NCBI RefSeq assembly: GCF_004681125.1
Contig: NZ_SIHO01000002.1
Coordinates: forward strand, 1,021,413-1,085,412
Reading direction: 5' to 3'
Length of the DNA: 64,000 bases
From: Glacieibacterium arshaanense
GTDB lineage: Bacteria; Pseudomonadota; Alphaproteobacteria; Sphingomonadales; Sphingomonadaceae
Shown: piece after piece, positions 17,337-24,118 of the stretch
Layout of the letters: each line of letters opens with the position of its first letter
Position numbering within the stretch: position 1 is the first letter of the stretch
Notes under the pieces: generated by a model
What the model was told of the DNA's origin: nothing
Database searches by the model: none
What the model saw: only the letters and a program-made list of their open reading frames with translations
Made by a program: the position numbers and the translations under genes

Positions 17337-18855
17337 ATGCCTTTTCGAGCGCCCGCGCCTTGGCGATCTTCTCGCGCCACACCAGCGGGCCCGTCGCGTG
17401 GACGCTTTCGCCGCTGCTGTCGACGGCGACGGTCACCGGCATGTCCTGCACGGTAAATTCGTAGATCGCTTCCATGCCGAGATCTTCGAACGCCAGCACC
17501 TTCGATGCCTTGATGGCTTTCGAGACGAGATAGGCCGCGCCGCCGACCGCCATCAGATAGGCGGCCTTGTGCTTCTTGATGGCATCGATGCCGGCAGGAC
17601 CTCGTTCAGCTTTTCCGACCATGGCGATCAGGCCGGTCTGCGCGAGCATGGCTTCGGTGAACTTGTCCATGCGCGTGGCGGTGGTTGGGCCGGCGGGGCC
17701 GACGATTTCTTCGCGCACCGGATCGACCGGGCCGACGTAGTAGATGACGCGGTTGGTGAAATCGACGGGCAGCGGGGTACCGGCGGCGAGCATGTCGGTC
17801 ATGCGCTTGTGCGCGGCATCGCGGCCGGTGAGCATCTTGCCATTGAGCAGCAGCCGGTCGCCGGGTTTCCAGCTGGCGACGATGGCGGGGGTGAGGCTGT
17901 CGAGGTCGACGCGGATGGCTTCCTTCGACGGCTTCCAGTCGACCTTGGGCCACGCCGACAGGTCGGGCGCTTCGAGATACGCCGGGCCGCTGCCGTCCAG
18001 GGTGAAATGCGCGTGGCGAGTCGCGGCGCAGTTGGGGATCATCGCCACCGGCTTCGATGCGGCATGCGTCGGGTAGTCGAGAATCTTGACGTCGAGGATC
18101 GTCGACAGCCCGCCGAGCCCCTGCGCACCTATACCGAGATCGTTGACGGCGTCGTAGAGTTCGATCCTAAGTTCTTCAATTCGCGAGTTCGGACCGCGCA
18201 GTTTGAGCTCCGACATGTCGATCGGCAGCATCAGCGATTCCTTCGCCAGCAGCATGGCCTTTTCGGCGGTGCCGCCGATGCCGATGCCGAGCATGCCCGG
18301 CGGGCACCAGCCGGCGCCCATCAGCGGCACGGTGTTGACCACCCAGTCGCGGATCGAGTCGCTGGGGTTCAACATCGTGAACTTCGACTTGTTCTCGCTG
18401 CCGCCGCCCTTGGCTGCGACCATGATTTCGACGTGGTCGCCGGGTACCAGTTCGACGTGGACGACGGCCGGCGTGTTGTCGCGGGTGTTCGACCGCGTGA
18501 ACGCCGGGTCGCTGACCACCGAGGCGCGCAGGCGATTTTCGGGGTGCATGTAAGCGCGGCGCACGCCTTCGTTGACCATTTCTTCAAGTGTCATAGAGGC
18601 TTGCCAGCGAACGTTCATACCGACTTTGCAGAACACCACGACGATGCCGGTATCCTGGCAGATCGGCCGGTGGCCCTCGGCGCACATGCGACTGTTGGTC
18701 AGGATCTGCGCGATGGCGTCCTTGGCGGCGGGGCCTTCCTCGGCGTCATAGGCGCGACCCAGCGCGCGGATATAGTCCATCGGGTGGAAATAGCTGATGT
18801 ATTGCAGCGCGTCGGCGACCGACTCGATGACGTCTTCCTGTTTGATGATGGTCAT
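17335..18855 (-). CDS. Fumarate hydratase, class I (iron-sulfur)
   Basis: A cytoplasmic TCA-cycle enzyme interconverting fumarate and malate, 506 residues. It belongs to the oxygen-sensitive [4Fe-4S] class: cluster cysteines are seen in PICQDTG, GWCPPGMLGIGIGG and PNCAATRHAHF. Both alpha and beta regions are fused, as in E. coli FumA/FumB. The C-terminal half carries TTATRMDKFTEAML and the DLGMEAIYEF segment. Expressed divergently from nrdA across a 487-bp intergenic region. No class II fumC is in the window. Confidence 0.95.
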   Translation of the reverse strand: MTIIKQEDVIESVADALQYISYFHPMDYIRALGRAYDAEEGPAAKDAIAQILTNSRMCAEGHRPICQDTGIVVVFCKVGMNVRWQASMTLEEMVNEGVRRAYMHPENRLRASVVSDPAFTRSNTRDNTPAVVHVELVPGDHVEIMVAAKGGGSENKSKFTMLNPSDSIRDWVVNTVPLMGAGWCPPGMLGIGIGGTAEKAMLLAKESLMLPIDMSELKLRGPNSRIEELRIELYDAVNDLGIGAQGLGGLSTILDVKILDYPTHAASKPVAMIPNCAATRHAHFTLDGSGPAYLEAPDLSAWPKVDWKPSKEAIRVDLDSLTPAIVASWKPGDRLLLNGKMLTGRDAAHKRMTDMLAAGTPLPVDFTNRVIYYVGPVDPVREEIVGPAGPTTATRMDKFTEAMLAQTGLIAMVGKAERGPAGIDAIKKHKAAYLMAVGGAAYLVSKAIKASKVLAFEDLGMEAIYEFTVQDMPVTVAVDSSGESVHATGPLVWREKIAKARALEKA

Positions 18856-18911
18856 GGCGCACCTTGTGTAGCGGAATCGGCGCTGTCTTAGACGAGCGAA
18901 AAGACCAAGAA

Positions 18912-18944
18912 CAGAGCCTCTGGTGCCTGCACCCGATTGTCATT
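18912..18944 (+). repeat. Degenerate left half of the interspersed repeat
   Basis: AGAGCCTC then TGGTGCCTGCACCCGATTG: the outer tip and inner CCTGCACCC are kept but the GGCGGGCAGG core and the palindrome are lost. It has no clear facing partner and looks like a decayed remnant. Confidence 0.6.
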
Positions 18945-18977
18945 AGCGGGTGGGGAATCAGGTCCAGCTTTAACGCT

Positions 18978-18986
18978 TTATCCACA
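18978..18986 (+). promoter_or_regulatory. DnaA box upstream of nrdA
   Basis: TTATCCACA is a perfect match to the DnaA-box consensus TTATNCACA. It lies 357 bp before the nrdA start in the fumarase-nrdA divergent region. A near match on the other strand (TGTGGATAT) is at 19204-19212. DnaA control of ribonucleotide reductase is established in E. coli; here it is inferred from the site alone. Confidence 0.5.
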
Positions 18987-19080
18987 GCGATTGAACGCAG
19001 CGCGCCAACGCCTTGACCTTGTTCTATTTGCAAAAATTCCTACATCAGCGACGATTATTACACTTGCGCGACCCCCCGTT

Positions 19081-19342
19081 TCAGGCACAATCTGTAGGCA
19101 TAGGGGTGGGGCAACGCACTAGCAGTGGTAGCACCGGGAATGTTCCGGCCGGCCGCAGCGACAAGTTTCCCGACAGCGTATGAGGTGGGCAGACCAGTCA
19201 GGCTGTGGATATCGGGGATGAATGGCGGGCCACGCAATTTGGTGCGTGACGCCGGCCTCCGAAAGGTCCAGCAGCAACGGTTCAGCCCGCAGCGTGGCGA
19301 CAGATTCTTGAAGGGGCGGGGCAGCCCCATGGAGCAGAGACG
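19081..19342 (+). other. Putative structured 5' leader of nrdA
   Basis: About 260 bases without a credible gene directly upstream of nrdA, dense in possible stems: CGGGAATGTTCCG (19134-19146), CACGCA/TGCGTG around ATTTGG (near 19231-19248), nested in GGCG/CGCC, and GGGGC-GGGGCA-GCCCC ending 5 bp before the GGAG ribosome site. This could be a regulatory RNA leader sensing nucleotide or replication status. I could not match it to a cobalamin riboswitch or another known class. The rest of the 487-bp gap (18856-19080) holds the DnaA box and a decayed repeat. Confidence 0.35.
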
Positions 19343-21226
19343 ATGGATTTCAGCAGCACGAGTGAAGGCGGCAGCAGCGGCGGTACCGCCGGCGCGCCGC
19401 AGGTAACACCGATGACCAGCAGCACGGTGCTCGACTGGGCCTTCCCTGTCGAAGTCGACCGGTCGCGTGACGCGCTGCTCACCGACTTCGGCCGCGAGAC
19501 ATTGCGCGACCGCTACCTGCTGCCCGGTGAGTCGTACCAGGATCTGTTCGCCCGCGTCGCAGCCGCCTACGCCGATGACGCCGAGCACGCCCAGCGGCTG
19601 TACGACTATATCTCGCGGCTATGGTTCATGCCCGCCACGCCGGTCTTGTCGAACGGCGGCACCGGCCGCGGCCTGCCGATCAGCTGCTACCTCAACTCGG
19701 TGTCGGACAGCCTGGAGGGTATCGTCGGCACGTGGAACGAGAACGTTTGGCTCGCGGCACGCGGCGGCGGCATCGGCACCTATTGGGGCCATGTCCGCGG
19801 CATCGGCGAACCGGTCGGCCTCAACGGAAAGACCAGCGGTATCATCCCGTTCGTGCGCGTCATGGACTCGCTGACGCTGGCGATCTCGCAGGGCTCGCTA
19901 CGTCGCGGCTCGGCGGCGGTATACCTCGACGTCAACCACCCCGAAATCGAGGAATTCCTTGAAATTAGAAAGCCTTCGGGCGATTTCAACAGAAAGGCTC
20001 TCAACCTCCACCACGGCGTGCTGATCACCGACGCGTTCATGGAAGCGGTGCGGGAGGGCGGCACCTGGGACCTGGTCAGCCCGAAATCGGGCGAGCAGCG
20101 CCAGACCGTCGATGCGCGCGGGCTGTTCACCAAGATCGTCGAAACGCGGCTGGCGACCGGCGAGCCGTACATCGTCTTCATCGACCATGTGAACGACCAC
20201 ATGCCCAAGCACCAGCGCGACCTCGGCCTCAAGGTCAGCACGTCGAACCTGTGCTCGGAAATCACCCTGCCGACCGGCACCGACCACCTCGGCAAGGACC
20301 GCACCGCGGTGTGCTGCCTGTCGTCGCTCAACCTTGAAATGTGGGACGACTGGTCGGGCGACAAGCGCTTCATCGAAGACGTGATGCGCTTCCTCGACAA
20401 TGTCCTGCAGGACTATATCGACCGCGCGCCGCCCGAAATGGAGCGCGCGCGCTACGCTTCGATGCGAGAGCGCTCGGTCGGGCTTGGCGTCATGGGCCTG
20501 CACAGCTTCTTCCAGGCGCGCGGCATCGCGTTCGAAGGCGCGATGGCAAAATCGTGGAACATGAAGATCTTCCGCCACATTCGTGCGCAAGTGGACGAAG
20601 CATCGATGCAGCTCGCTGTCGAGCGCGGGCCGTGCCCCGACGCCGCCGATATGGGCGTCATGGAGCGTTTCAGCTGCAAGATGGCGATCGCGCCGACGGC
20701 AAGCATCAGCATCATCACTGGCGGCACCTCGGCGTGCATCGAGCCGATCCCGGCGAACATCTACACGCACAAGACGCTGTCGGGCAGCTTCTCGATCAAG
20801 AACCCGTTCCTCGAAAAGCTACTGGTGGCGAAGTCGAAGAACTCCGACGCGGTATGGAACTCGATCCTCGAAATGGGCGGTTCGGTCCAGCACCTCGATT
20901 TCCTGACGCCCGACGAGAAGGCGGTGTACCGCACCGCGTTCGAAATCGACCAGCGCTGGCTGCTCGAACTCGCCGGTGACCGCACACCGTATATCGACCA
21001 GGCGCAGTCACTCAACCTGTTCATCCCCGCCGATGTCGAAAAGTGGGACCTGCTGATGCTCCACTACCGCGCGTGGGAACTGGGCATCAAATCGCTGTAT
21101 TACCTGCGCTCGAAGTCGATCCAGCGCGCCGGGTTCGCCGGCGGCGTCGAAGCCGACAACACCCCCGACCTCAAGATGATCGAAGTCGAGGTCAAGGATT
21201 ATGACGAATGCCTTGCCTGTCAGTAG
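19343..21226 (+). CDS. nrdA: Ribonucleoside-diphosphate reductase, class Ia large subunit
   Basis: Catalytic subunit making dNDPs from NDPs, 627 residues; it works with NrdB at 21478. Visible: PISCYLNSVSD with a redox-active Cys, SNLCSEI with the thiyl-radical Cys, the paired tyrosines SLYYLRSKS of the radical path, and the C-terminal CLACQ dithiol. It starts straight in the catalytic domain, so the ~90-residue ATP-cone of E. coli NrdA is absent; overall activity control must differ. GGAG stands 8 bp before the ATG. An internal ATG at 19412 (MTSSTVLDW) is possible. The upstream leader and DnaA box suggest elaborate control. Confidence 0.96.
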   Translation: MDFSSTSEGGSSGGTAGAPQVTPMTSSTVLDWAFPVEVDRSRDALLTDFGRETLRDRYLLPGESYQDLFARVAAAYADDAEHAQRLYDYISRLWFMPATPVLSNGGTGRGLPISCYLNSVSDSLEGIVGTWNENVWLAARGGGIGTYWGHVRGIGEPVGLNGKTSGIIPFVRVMDSLTLAISQGSLRRGSAAVYLDVNHPEIEEFLEIRKPSGDFNRKALNLHHGVLITDAFMEAVREGGTWDLVSPKSGEQRQTVDARGLFTKIVETRLATGEPYIVFIDHVNDHMPKHQRDLGLKVSTSNLCSEITLPTGTDHLGKDRTAVCCLSSLNLEMWDDWSGDKRFIEDVMRFLDNVLQDYIDRAPPEMERARYASMRERSVGLGVMGLHSFFQARGIAFEGAMAKSWNMKIFRHIRAQVDEASMQLAVERGPCPDAADMGVMERFSCKMAIAPTASISIITGGTSACIEPIPANIYTHKTLSGSFSIKNPFLEKLLVAKSKNSDAVWNSILEMGGSVQHLDFLTPDEKAVYRTAFEIDQRWLLELAGDRTPYIDQAQSLNLFIPADVEKWDLLMLHYRAWELGIKSLYYLRSKSIQRAGFAGGVEADNTPDLKMIEVEVKDYDECLACQ

Positions 21227-21280
21227 GGCATCCCGGTGGGACCTCCTGCCGGACTCGGCGCGGCGTCAGCCGCGACGGGC

Positions 21281-21334
21281 GAGCGAGGGGCCGCGCTGCC
21301 GCCCTCCACGACGCAGCCGCACGGCCCCTCGCTC
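21281..21334. terminator. Long GC hairpin between nrdA and nrdB
   Basis: A perfect 13-bp stem GAGCGAGGGGCCG (21281-21293) / CGGCCCCTCGCTC (21322-21334) with a 28-base loop follows nrdA by 55 bp. No T-run follows, so it may attenuate or process the nrdA-nrdB message rather than end it. Confidence 0.4.
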
Positions 21335-21357
21335 CTTGCCGACAGGTGACGGGGTGA

Positions 21358-21400
21358 AGGGCCTCCGGCGGGCAGGGGCTTGGTCCCTGCACCCAATTTT
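21358..21400 (+). repeat. Interspersed repeat, left half (partner at 22548)
   Basis: AGGGCCTCCGGCGGGCAGG, inner near-palindrome GGGGCTTGGTCCC, then CCTGCACCCAATT. It lies between nrdA and nrdB; the facing half is just after nrdB. Confidence 0.88.
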
Positions 21401-21477
21401 CGGGCGCGCTTCACTCTCGATGACTTTCGCCTGATTTTCTGATACAAACCAAGAACACTTTCTCCGGAGTCCACCCC

Positions 21478-22533
21478 ATGTCGCTGCTCAAAGCCTCGAA
21501 CACCTACAAGCCGTTCGAATACCCCTGGGCGTTCGATTTCTGGAAGCGCCAGCAGCAGATCCACTGGATGCCGGAGGAAGTGCCGCTCGGCGAGGATTGC
21601 CGCGACTGGGCGCAGAAGCTCAGCGAGCACGAGCGCAACCTGCTGACGCAGATTTTCCGCTTCTTCACCCAGGCCGATGTCGAGGTGCAGAACTGCTATC
21701 ACGAGAACTACGGACGGGTGTTCAAGCCGACCGAGATCAAGATGATGCTGACGGCTTTCAGCAACATGGAGACGGTGCACATCGCCGCCTACAGCCATTT
21801 GCTCGACACCATCGGCATGCCCGAAAGTGAGTACAGCGCCTTCCTCAACTACAAGGAAATGCGCGACAAGCACGACTATCTGGCGACGTTCGGCGTCGAT
21901 ACCGACGCCGATATCGCGCGGACGCTGGCGATGTTCGGCGGTTTCACCGAAGGCCTTCAGCTGTTCGCCAGCTTCGCGATGCTGATGAATTTTCCGCGCT
22001 TCAACAAGATGAAGGGGATGGGCCAGATCGTGACGTGGAGCGTCCGCGACGAGAGCCTGCACTGCGAAGGCATCATCAAGCTGTTCCACGCGTTCTGCGC
22101 CGAAACCGGCGTGATGACCGACAAGATCCGCGACGACATCGCCGACATGTGCCAGCGCACCGTGCGTCTGGAGGACAACTTCATCGACCTGGCGTTCGAA
22201 ATGGGCCCGGTCGAGGGCATGACCGCTAAGGAAATTAAGCGCTACATCCGCTTCATCGCCGACTGGCGACTCAAGCAACTCGGCATGAAGCCGATCTACA
22301 TGATCGAGGAACACCCGCTGCCGTGGCTGACGCCGCTGCTCAACGGTGTCGAGCACGCCAACTTCTTCGAAGCGCGCGCGACCGAATATTCGAAGGCCGC
22401 GACGAAGGGGAACTGGAACGAGGTCTGGGACATGTTCGATCGCCGCAAGGGGGCCAAGAGCGCCGATGCGGCTGCGAACGGCGACGGCGCGGAAGAACCC
22501 GGCGGGCTGCTGGCGGGGGTTGCTGCGGAGTAG
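21478..22533 (+). CDS. nrdB: Ribonucleoside-diphosphate reductase, class Ia small (radical) subunit
   Basis: The di-iron/tyrosyl-radical subunit that activates NrdA, 351 residues. Metal ligands and radical residue are visible: Asp67 (TQADVEVQN), Glu98, His101 and Tyr105 in METVHIAAY, Glu in GGFTEGLQLF, and Glu/His in VRDESLHCEG. The C-terminal ~20 residues are Ala/Gly-rich. The CTCCGGAG ribosome region precedes the ATG. Separated from nrdA by 251 bp holding a hairpin and a repeat half, so it may have its own message level. It lies alone between two facing repeat halves. Confidence 0.96.
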   Translation: MSLLKASNTYKPFEYPWAFDFWKRQQQIHWMPEEVPLGEDCRDWAQKLSEHERNLLTQIFRFFTQADVEVQNCYHENYGRVFKPTEIKMMLTAFSNMETVHIAAYSHLLDTIGMPESEYSAFLNYKEMRDKHDYLATFGVDTDADIARTLAMFGGFTEGLQLFASFAMLMNFPRFNKMKGMGQIVTWSVRDESLHCEGIIKLFHAFCAETGVMTDKIRDDIADMCQRTVRLEDNFIDLAFEMGPVEGMTAKEIKRYIRFIADWRLKQLGMKPIYMIEEHPLPWLTPLLNGVEHANFFEARATEYSKAATKGNWNEVWDMFDRRKGAKSADAAANGDGAEEPGGLLAGVAAE

Positions 22534-22547
22534 CGTTGCCTTCTTAC

Positions 22548-22588
22548 AACTGGGTGCAGGCGTTCCGCCTGCCCGCCGGAGGCTCCTT
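22548..22588 (-). repeat. Interspersed repeat, right half (partner at 21358)
   Basis: CAACTGGGTGCAGG, inner palindrome GGCGTTCCGCC, then CCTGCCCGCCGGAGGCTCCTT. It begins 15 bp after the nrdB stop and is the mirror of the half at 21358. Confidence 0.88.
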
Positions 22589-22796
22589 GCTTCTCTGCCG
22601 CGCTTGATGCGGGCAGAGCGAGCATGCTGGGCGTGCCGCGCGCGGGGTGTTGCCAAGGGAGCATGCAGGAATATTGCGGGCGACGTCTGCGCGTTGGCCG
22701 GCTTTAGCTGGCTGGGTCCGATGCCTCGGCGTGTGGGCTGCATCATGATTAATATTTATTTAACGATTTCTCCTTGTAGCAATGCCTAGGATAGCG

Positions 22797-22810
22797 TTAA
22801 CACAGGTTAA
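22797..22810. promoter_or_regulatory. TTAA-N6-TTAA motif upstream of a PEPxxWA gene
   Basis: GTTAACACAGGTTAAC contains two TTAAC words spaced as in the motif at 1760-1773. It lies about 20 bp before the start codon at 22831, close enough to overlap the transcription start. The rest of the 297-bp gap (22534-22830) holds only the repeat half and an AT-rich stretch. Confidence 0.3.
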
Positions 22811-22830
22811 CACTTATCCGGGAGGGAATC

Positions 22831-23379
22831 ATGAAGCTCGTATCGACGGTTTTGACGCTTGGTGCTCTGGCTGTGTCCACGCAGGCCATCGCCGCTAGCG
22901 AGTGGGTTACCGCACCATTCACGACCCCGGATGCGGGGGTGACGACCGGGCTTTATTCGGGAACCGTCAAGGTGTTTGTCTCTGGCACCGGGCAATCAGC
23001 TGGTACGACGTTCAACGACGCATTCTACGTCTACAACAGCACCATCAACTTCAACTCGTCATCTTATTACCAGCTGGCGTTTGATACGGTGCCGCTGGTG
23101 CCGTTCAATCCGGCGCGCGAAGCGAAGTATTTCCTCGGCGGCCCGTTGCCGGCGTGGAATCCTAACCATCGCTATAGCTTTTTGCTGAACACCGGGCTGA
23201 CGACGCCTGGCCAGCTACATTTCGGCGTCAGCGACGGCAACTTTGCCGACAACACGGGCGCCTTCCGGATCAAGGTTTCCGCAGTGCCCGAGCCCACAAG
23301 CTGGGCGCTGCTGATCGCCGGCTTCGCCATGGTCGGCGCGTCGCTGCGCCGTCGCAACGGTCGCGTCGTCGCCGCCTGA
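22831..23379 (+). CDS. Secreted PEPxxWA-CTERM protein
   Basis: A 182-residue exported protein. Signal peptide MKLVSTVLTLGALAVSTQAI..., a ~130-residue beta-rich domain, then VPEPTSWALLIAGFAMVG and an RRR cluster: the PEPxxWA sorting signal. It is not obviously similar to the pair at 1864/2676 outside signal peptide and tail. GGGAGGGAATC is a strong ribosome site, and a TTAA-N6-TTAA motif lies just upstream. Probably cell-surface or extracellular; function unknown. Followed by a long stem-loop. Confidence 0.85.
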   Translation: MKLVSTVLTLGALAVSTQAIAASEWVTAPFTTPDAGVTTGLYSGTVKVFVSGTGQSAGTTFNDAFYVYNSTINFNSSSYYQLAFDTVPLVPFNPAREAKYFLGGPLPAWNPNHRYSFLLNTGLTTPGQLHFGVSDGNFADNTGAFRIKVSAVPEPTSWALLIAGFAMVGASLRRRNGRVVAA

Positions 23380-23405
23380 TTTCGTCCAGATCCCGGTCAG
23401 GTCGA

Positions 23406-23456
23406 CCGGCGCCGGTTCTGCAGCGCGTGATTTGACCGTTGCAGGACCGGTGCCGG
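23406..23456 (+). terminator. Long stem-loop after PEPxxWA gene
   Basis: A 17-bp stem with a few G-U pairs (CCGGCGCCGGTTCTGCA / TGCAGGACCGGTGCCGG) closes a 17-base loop, 27 bp after the stop codon. No T-run follows, so it is a terminator or mRNA-stabilising structure. Confidence 0.5.
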
Positions 23457-23536
23457 CGCGTTGTCGCGGTCGCTTGCCACACACAATTTCGCTAAGCTAG
23501 ACTGCCGTTCAGGGCCGCGCGAACGGGGAAATTGCC

Positions 23537-23970
23537 ATGTGGCGATGGATTGCGCTGACCTTTGTTTTTGCATTGCTCGTCACCGCCGTGTGGCTGTGGA
23601 ACCGGCCGCATCCGAGCGGCTTGCCGGTGCCGCAGCCGGCGCAGCTGCCGGTGCCGCCGATGGTGATGCCGGCGCCTGATGCGGCGACGCCAGTGCCGCC
23701 GCAGATGATGCGGCGCGCGAGGCCAAGCGCTTTGCGCGGGTCGACAAGGATCATGACAAGGCGGTGACGCAGGCCGAGTTTCTGGCGCTGCGGCGCAAGG
23801 CGTTTGCCAAGCTCGATACCGACAAGGACGGGGTGCTGAGTTTCGAGGAGGCGGCGGCGAAGACCATCGCCAATTTCACCGGCGCCGATGCCGACCATGA
23901 CGGGAAACTGACGGCGGGGGAGTTTCAGGCGACGTCGAGCATGCGGCGGTCGGGGGATGAGGGCGCCTGA
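23537..23970 (+). pseudogene. EF-hand calcium-binding protein, broken by a frameshift
   Basis: The start (ATG at 23537, one membrane segment, then a Pro-rich linker) is in one frame and ends at 23767. The EF-hand part continues in another frame from about 23700 to 23970. In that second frame three calcium loops are clear: DKDHDKAVTQAEF, DTDKDGVLSFEE and DADHDGKLTAGEF. A one-base deletion between about 23672 and 23767 (a run of CCG/GCC triplets) would explain it; a sequencing error is equally possible. If intact it would be a ~145-residue membrane-anchored periplasmic EF-hand protein. The second part could also start alone at the GTG/ATG region near 23764. Confidence 0.6.
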
Positions 23971-24111
23971 TCCTCCCCTGCAAGGGGAGGGGGACCATGC
24001 CCTTCGCATGGTGGAGGGGTGGCTTGCGCTGGAATATGGTGCGATTGGCGGCGGCGCGCGCTACCCCTCCACAGCCAAGGGGCGGTCCCCCTCCCCGAAG
24101 GCGGGGAGGAT
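23970..24111. repeat. Large palindromic intergenic element, second family
   Basis: Nested arms: TCCTCCCC / GGGGAGGA, GGGGGACC / GGTCCCCC and GTGGAGGGGT / TACCCCTCCAC surround a ~45-base centre. It fills the gap between the EF-hand gene and the convergent TPP-enzyme stop. It is unrelated to the main interspersed repeat, and this is its only copy in the window. It resembles palindromic intergenic units of many alphaproteobacteria and may act as a bidirectional terminator. Confidence 0.6.
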
Positions 24112-24118
24112 TTAGAGG

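Noticed and set aside
19081..19342. Cobalamin riboswitch before nrdA
   Set aside because: The conserved B12-box and GGGAA/GCC core were not found, and class Ia reductase does not use cobalamin.
19058..19588. 176-codon minus-strand frame across the nrdA leader
   Set aside because: Runs into the nrdA coding region on the opposite strand and has no family features.
22797..22810. CtrA binding site
   Set aside because: The CtrA full site needs TTAA-N7-TTAA; here the gap is six bases, so it is listed only as an unassigned motif.
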